Shown piece by piece: positions 7,323 through 10,674 of a DNA stretch of 10,674 nucleotides. Origin of the DNA: Bacteroidetes bacterium UBA4414 (GTDB lineage: Bacteria > Bacteroidota > Bacteroidia > Chitinophagales > Chitinophagaceae); contig DGQM01000022.1 in NCBI GenBank assembly GCA_002389765.1, positions 80,414-91,087 on the forward strand. Direction: 5' to 3'. Every line of letters starts with the position of its first letter. The stretch's first letter is position 1. A program made the position numbers and the translations under genes. Under the pieces are notes generated by a model that had not been told where the DNA came from, ran no database searches, and worked only from the letters and a program-made list of their open reading frames with translations.

Positions 7323-8861
7323 TTATTCCCACTCAATAGTAGCAGGTGGCTTAGAGCTTATATCATACACCACACGATTGATACCCTTTACGTGGTTGAT
7401 AATATCATTAGATACTTTTGCAAGGAAACTATAAGGCAGGTGTGCCCAGTCTGCTGTCATGCCATCTACAGATGTTACAGCCCTGAGTGCTACTGTATAC
7501 TCATAAGTACGCTCATCACCCATTACGCCTACACTCTGTACCGGCAGCAGTATTGCGCCTGCTTGCCATACCTGACTATATAGGCCAGAATCGCGAAGGT
7601 GTTGTATATAGATAGCATCTGCATCCTGCAGCATCTGTACTTTATCAGGAGATACTGCACCCAATACACGAATGCCCAAACCCGGGCCCGGGAAAGGATG
7701 GCGTTGCAGGAAGATATCGTCGATACCCATCTCCTTACCAATCTTACGCACCTCGTCTTTGAAGAGGTAACGCAATGGTTCTACCAGTTTCATGTTCATC
7801 TTCTCCGGCAGGCCACCAACATTGTGATGCGACTTGATAGTAACGGATGGACCATGTACTGATACAGACTCGATAACATCAGGGTAGATAGTACCCTGAC
7901 CAAGGAAAGACACATCTGTATAATGCTTAGCTTCTTCCTGGAATACTTCTATGAATAAACGACCAATAATTTTACGTTTCTTCTCCGGATCTGTAACACC
8001 ATCCAGTTCACCATAAAAAAGGCTCTTAGCGTCTACACCTTTTGTATTCAGCCCCAAGTGCTTGTAACCTTCCAATACTTGTTCAAACTCGTTTTTGCGC
8101 AGCAGACCATTATCTACAAATATGCAGAACAAATTATCACCAATAGCTTTGTGTATAAGTGTAGCAGCGACAGTAGAGTCTACACCACCACTTAGCGCCA
8201 TAATTACTTTCTTATCACCAACTTCCTGCTTGATACGCTCTACAGTTTCGTGAACAAAAGAAGCCGGAGTCCAGTCTGCCTCGCAAGCACATATGTCAAG
8301 CACAAAGTTTTTCAATAACTGGCGGCCATCTGTACTATGTGTTACTTCCGGGTGAAACTGGATAGCATACAACGGGTGTTTTGAATAAGATTCCGGTGCT
8401 TTGAAAGCAGCTACAGGAATAGCTTCTGTTTGTGCTATCACCTCGAAACCTGCTGGTAATTGCTTGATGGTATCGCTGTGGCTCATCCAAACCTGAGAAC
8501 CTTCGTTTATAGTTGTCAGCAATGGATTGTGCACGATGTTTTGTAAATGTGCCCTACCATATTCGCGATGAGTAGATTTACCCACTTCGCCGCCGGCCTG
8601 TTGTGCCAACAGCTGTGCACCATAACAAACAGCTAATACAGGCAAATTGTCTGCGAGAGCTTTTATATCCGGCTTTGGAGCATTGGGATCATTTACCGAA
8701 AACGGACTACCTGAAAGGATAACACCTTTCAGCGAAGAATCGTACTGTACCGGCTTGGTACAAGGCTGTATTTCACAATAAACATTCAATTCGCGAATGC
8801 TGCGCGCTATAAGCTGCGTATATTGCGAACCAAAATCCAGTATCAGTATTTTATTATTCAT
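7323..8861 (-). CDS. guaA: GMP synthase (glutamine-hydrolysing)
   Basis: Converts XMP, ATP and glutamine to GMP, the last step of de novo guanine nucleotide synthesis, in the cytoplasm. Counting from ATG 8861 the protein is 512 residues, normal for the family. The N-terminal class I glutamine amidotransferase domain (1-190) opens with ILILDFGSQYTQ (5-16) and carries the triad Cys79 (AVCYGAQ), His170 and Glu172 (QFHPEVTH). The ATP pyrophosphatase domain has the PP-loop SGGVDST (224-230). The dimerisation domain includes RHPFPGPGLGIR, and the chain ends in the family-typical KPPATIEWE. The frame is open upstream to a GTG at 8909, but that would overlap the upstream gene and add 16 atypical residues. 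It follows the DUF3467 gene by 22 nt and precedes the secreted-protein gene by 8 nt, an apparent three-gene operon. All key residues are intact. Confidence 0.98.
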   Translation of the reverse strand: MNNKILILDFGSQYTQLIARSIRELNVYCEIQPCTKPVQYDSSLKGVILSGSPFSVNDPNAPKPDIKALADNLPVLAVCYGAQLLAQQAGGEVGKSTHREYGRAHLQNIVHNPLLTTINEGSQVWMSHSDTIKQLPAGFEVIAQTEAIPVAAFKAPESYSKHPLYAIQFHPEVTHSTDGRQLLKNFVLDICACEADWTPASFVHETVERIKQEVGDKKVIMALSGGVDSTVAATLIHKAIGDNLFCIFVDNGLLRKNEFEQVLEGYKHLGLNTKGVDAKSLFYGELDGVTDPEKKRKIIGRLFIEVFQEEAKHYTDVSFLGQGTIYPDVIESVSVHGPSVTIKSHHNVGGLPEKMNMKLVEPLRYLFKDEVRKIGKEMGIDDIFLQRHPFPGPGLGIRVLGAVSPDKVQMLQDADAIYIQHLRDSGLYSQVWQAGAILLPVQSVGVMGDERTYEYTVALRAVTSVDGMTADWAHLPYSFLAKVSNDIINHVKGINRVVYDISSKPPATIEWE

Positions 8862-8883
8862 GCTTGTGATTTGTAAAGATTGA

Positions 8884-9198
8884 CTATGCCTGCCCTGTAG
8901 TACCACCAAAGTTAAATGGCATATTTACAGTTTCCTGTTCTTTAATAACACCATTCTGTGCTTCAAAACGTTTGATGTTTTCAACCAAAGCACGCATCAT
9001 GCGTTTAGCATGCTGCGGAGTCATGATAACCCTCGATTTTACTTTAGCTTTAGGGACATTTGGCATCACATTTACAAAGTCGAATACGAACTCTGCAAAT
9101 GAGTGAGTAATAACGACTAGGTTCGAATATTCACCATCTGCCATTTCTTCGCTCAGTTCTATATTCAGTTGCGGCTCTGCTTGTTGTTGGTCTTGCAT
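8884..9198 (-). CDS. DUF3467 family protein
   Basis: A small cytoplasmic protein of 104 residues matching the DUF3467 family, conserved in Bacteroidota and found in other bacteria, with no established function. A charged, Gln-rich start (MQDQQQAEPQ) is followed by the core: an LVVITHSFAEFVFDFV segment (about 27-42), NVMPNVPKAKVKSRVIMTP (43-61) and a helix with HAKRMMRALVENIKRFE (63-79). A low-complexity tail, PFNFGGTTGQ, ends it. There is no signal peptide or membrane helix. It is the first gene of the DUF3467-guaA-secreted protein unit, and a -7-like element lies 30 nt upstream of its ATG. The link to GMP synthesis may be only shared transcription. Confidence 0.88.
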   Translation of the reverse strand: MQDQQQAEPQLNIELSEEMADGEYSNLVVITHSFAEFVFDFVNVMPNVPKAKVKSRVIMTPQHAKRMMRALVENIKRFEAQNGVIKEQETVNMPFNFGGTTGQA

Positions 9199-9227
9199 CT
9201 TATTAAGATAATTTAAGAATTGAGATG

Positions 9228-9235
9228 CAAAATTA
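9228..9235 (-). promoter_or_regulatory. Probable Bacteroidota -7 element for the DUF3467-guaA operon
   Basis: On the minus strand this reads TAATTTTG, an exact fit to TAnnTTTG. About 18-20 nt upstream the -33 region is a T-rich TTTTAA rather than a clean TTTG. The predicted transcript would start near 9222 and leave a leader of roughly 24 nt before the ATG at 9198, a sensible distance. It lies in the 102-nt divergent gap shared with gldD. Confidence 0.45.
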
Positions 9236-9286
9236 GCAAAAGAAAGGCAGAGGTTAAAACCATCTTTATAATTAGTGATTTTATTA

Positions 9287-9294
9287 TAGTTTTG
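9287..9294 (+). promoter_or_regulatory. Possible Bacteroidota -7 element immediately before gldD
   Basis: TAGTTTTG exactly fits TAnnTTTG, with TTTA at 9265-9268 and an 18-nt spacer in the -33 position. The expected transcription start falls at or next to the gldD ATG (9301), implying a leaderless or nearly leaderless message. The element may instead be a chance match in AT-rich DNA. Confidence 0.35.
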
Positions 9295-9300
9295 GCGGCT

Positions 9301-9891
9301 ATGAAGTACGTGGTTCCCTTTCTGATGCTTTTAGTTTTTGCAGGCTGCAAACCGGAATCCTATACCCCAAAGCCACGCGGGTATTACCTGATAGAGCTGC
9401 CACAACATGCGTATCAGCAGTTTAACAACCCGGACTTCCCCTATTCCTTCGAATATCCGCTGTATGGAAAAATTGTAAAGGACACTGCTTTCTTCGGCGA
9501 AAAGCCTGAAAACCCATATTGGATAAATATGGATTTCCCACAACTTGGTGGCCGAATATATCTTAGCTACAAAGTTGTATCTCCTAGTCAGCCAATAGAA
9601 AAACTAATGGATGACGCGTATAAAATGACTGAAACCGTACACAACAAACGTGCAGACTATATAGAACCTATTAACTTCAAAAACGAGGAGAATAAAGTCT
9701 ACGGGCTGTTTTATAATGTAGGTGGCAATGCAGCATCTGCCTATCAGTTTTACGCAACAGACTATGAAAAACACTTTTTACGTGGTGCATTGTACTTTGA
9801 TGTTACACCAAATGCTGATTCGTTGAGACCTGTTAATGAGTTTCTGCGCAAAGACATAGAGCACATGCTGAAATCGCTGAAATGGCAATAA
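9301..9891 (+). CDS. gldD: GldD-type gliding motility lipoprotein
   Basis: A 196-residue lipoprotein of the GldD family, needed in Flavobacterium johnsoniae for gliding and associated with type IX secretion function; it is widely kept in Bacteroidota. The signal peptide is MKYVVPFLMLLVFAGC with the lipidated Cys at residue 16; Phe rather than Leu at -3 is a mild variant of the lipobox. The mature protein begins with the family hallmark PKPRGY (24-29) and IELP, then a beta-rich domain with YSFEYP, a DFPQ segment and FYATDYEKHFLRGALYF. ATG 9301 is chosen because it gives a compact lipoprotein signal; the frame is open to a TTG at 9220 but the extra residues would bury the signal. The usual partner gldE is not next to it. 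The gene abuts the convergent histidine kinase with no bases between the stop codons. Confidence 0.9.
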   Translation: MKYVVPFLMLLVFAGCKPESYTPKPRGYYLIELPQHAYQQFNNPDFPYSFEYPLYGKIVKDTAFFGEKPENPYWINMDFPQLGGRIYLSYKVVSPSQPIEKLMDDAYKMTETVHNKRADYIEPINFKNEENKVYGLFYNVGGNAASAYQFYATDYEKHFLRGALYFDVTPNADSLRPVNEFLRKDIEHMLKSLKWQ

Positions 9892-10674
9892 CTACAGTGG
9901 CAATGCAACATGAAAAGTAGTGCCTACCCCATCTTCGCTGCGGAACCATATTCTGCCTCCATGCGCTTCCACTATTTGTTTAGAAATAGACAAGCCTAAA
10001 CCATAAGGCTGTTCGCCTGATGTACCAAACCGTTTGGCCTCGGTAAAAATATCAAACACTTTATCTTTAATGCTATCCGGTATACCAATACCATTATCTT
10101 TTACGGATAGCTCTATTTCATCATTCTTTTTTTCAAGATTAACAAAGATAGTAGCCCCCTGAGGACTAAACTTGATTGCGTTATTTACCAGATTGTTGAT
10201 GACTCTGGTTATTTTCTCCTTATCCACATTACAGATTAATAATGCAGGTAACATCTGCAATTCTATCTTTTGTTGTTTTTCTGCTGCCTTAAACCTCAGT
10301 AAACCCGTAACTGCTGTAACTAACCCACCTATTTCTGTCTGTTGTTTACTGATTGTTTCGCTACTGAGTGTTGCAACTTCTAACAGGTCTTTGGTAAGAG
10401 ACAATGCGCTGTTACTTGACTCTCTTAATAGTTGTAAATAATCTTGTTGCTCTTTATTAAGTCGGTCTTTATCAGCTTCAATAAGCTCTATTAATGCAAG
10501 AGAAGCATTTACAGGGCTACGCATATCGTGCGAAACTGCTTTTAAAATCCTGTCTTTCTCATTGGTTGCCTTGCCTAAATCTTTCAAAAGGTGTTTTAGT
10601 TGCTCCTTTTGAGTATTTATATAGGTATTCAGATTCTTCAGGGATTCATAATTTTTTCTACCCACACTCCAGTT
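9892..10674 (-). CDS. Sensor histidine kinase, C-terminal portion (5' end beyond window)
   Basis: Autophosphorylating kinase of a two-component system; the sensory N-terminus lies outside the window. The frame is open through base 10674, so a GTG at 10665 is internal and should not be taken as the start. About 260 residues are visible: a likely coiled-coil (about 8-35), the HisKA dimerisation domain with phospho-acceptor His in VSHDMRSP (His49 of the visible part), and a complete HATPase_c domain with the N-box INNLVNNAIKFS (about 159-170), G1 DNGIGIP (193-199), F-box VFDIF and G2 YGLGLSI (224-230), ending in FHVALPL. All catalytic motifs look intact. No response regulator is visible beside it, so the partner may lie upstream or elsewhere. 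What it senses cannot be told. Confidence 0.93.
   Translation of the reverse strand, partial: NWSVGRKNYESLKNLNTYINTQKEQLKHLLKDLGKATNEKDRILKAVSHDMRSPVNASLALIELIEADKDRLNKEQQDYLQLLRESSNSALSLTKDLLEVATLSSETISKQQTEIGGLVTAVTGLLRFKAAEKQQKIELQMLPALLICNVDKEKITRVINNLVNNAIKFSPQGATIFVNLEKKNDEIELSVKDNGIGIPDSIKDKVFDIFTEAKRFGTSGEQPYGLGLSISKQIVEAHGGRIWFRSEDGVGTTFHVALPL

Noticed and set aside
7315..7332. GTG start for the secreted protein overlapping the guaA stop
   Set aside because: It would add six residues before a good signal peptide; ATG 7314 gives a normal n-region.
8862..8909. GTG start for guaA inside the DUF3467 gene
   Set aside because: GMP synthases start a few residues before ILILDFGSQ, which matches ATG 8861.
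9220..9300. TTG start for gldD 27 codons upstream
   Set aside because: It would place the lipoprotein signal well inside the protein; ATG 9301 gives a compact 16-residue signal ending in Cys.

Overview
The window looks like a chromosomal segment of a Bacteroidota bacterium, most likely near Chitinophagaceae, although the family is an inference. The evidence is a gldD-type gliding-motility lipoprotein, a DUF3467 protein, few clear Shine-Dalgarno sites, moderate-to-low GC, and matches to the Bacteroidota -7 promoter element (TAnnTTTG) in the intergenic gaps. It is densely coded, with ten protein genes of which two are cut by the window edges. I see no RNA genes, insertion sequences, CRISPR arrays or phage genes. 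No intergenic stretch reaches 300 bases; the largest is about 104.

Layout. (1) Positions 1-2615, minus strand: an O-antigen ligase/Wzy-like membrane protein is followed by a stand-alone LON substrate-binding-domain protein that overlaps it by 8 nt, then by type III pantothenate kinase (coaX), cut by the left edge. (2) Positions 2661-6003, plus strand: meaB (G-protein chaperone of B12-dependent mutases), then a UDP-GlcNAc 2-epimerase-fold protein that seems to have lost its catalytic residues, then a WecA/MraY-like polyprenyl-phosphate sugar-1-phosphate transferase. (3) Positions 6010-9198, minus strand: a likely operon in transcription order DUF3467 protein, guaA (GMP synthase) and a secreted periplasmic-binding-protein-fold protein. 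(4) Positions 9301-9891, plus strand: gldD. (5) Positions 9892-10674, minus strand: the C-terminal part of a sensor histidine kinase, cut by the right edge.

How the genes fit together. Surface polysaccharide is one theme: the WecA-like enzyme could load the first sugar on the lipid carrier, the O-antigen ligase-like protein could act at the end of the pathway, and the epimerase-fold protein sits directly before the transferase. coaX (CoA synthesis), guaA (GMP) and meaB are housekeeping metabolism. gldD links to the gliding/type IX secretion machinery of the phylum.

Most of the window is ordinary core genome. The observation most worth following is the epimerase homologue at 3662-4747: by eye it carries Lys, Asn, Ala and Lys where active epimerases have their catalytic Asp, Glu, Glu and His, yet it keeps much of the UDP-binding framework. 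I see no convincing new defence or mobile system here.
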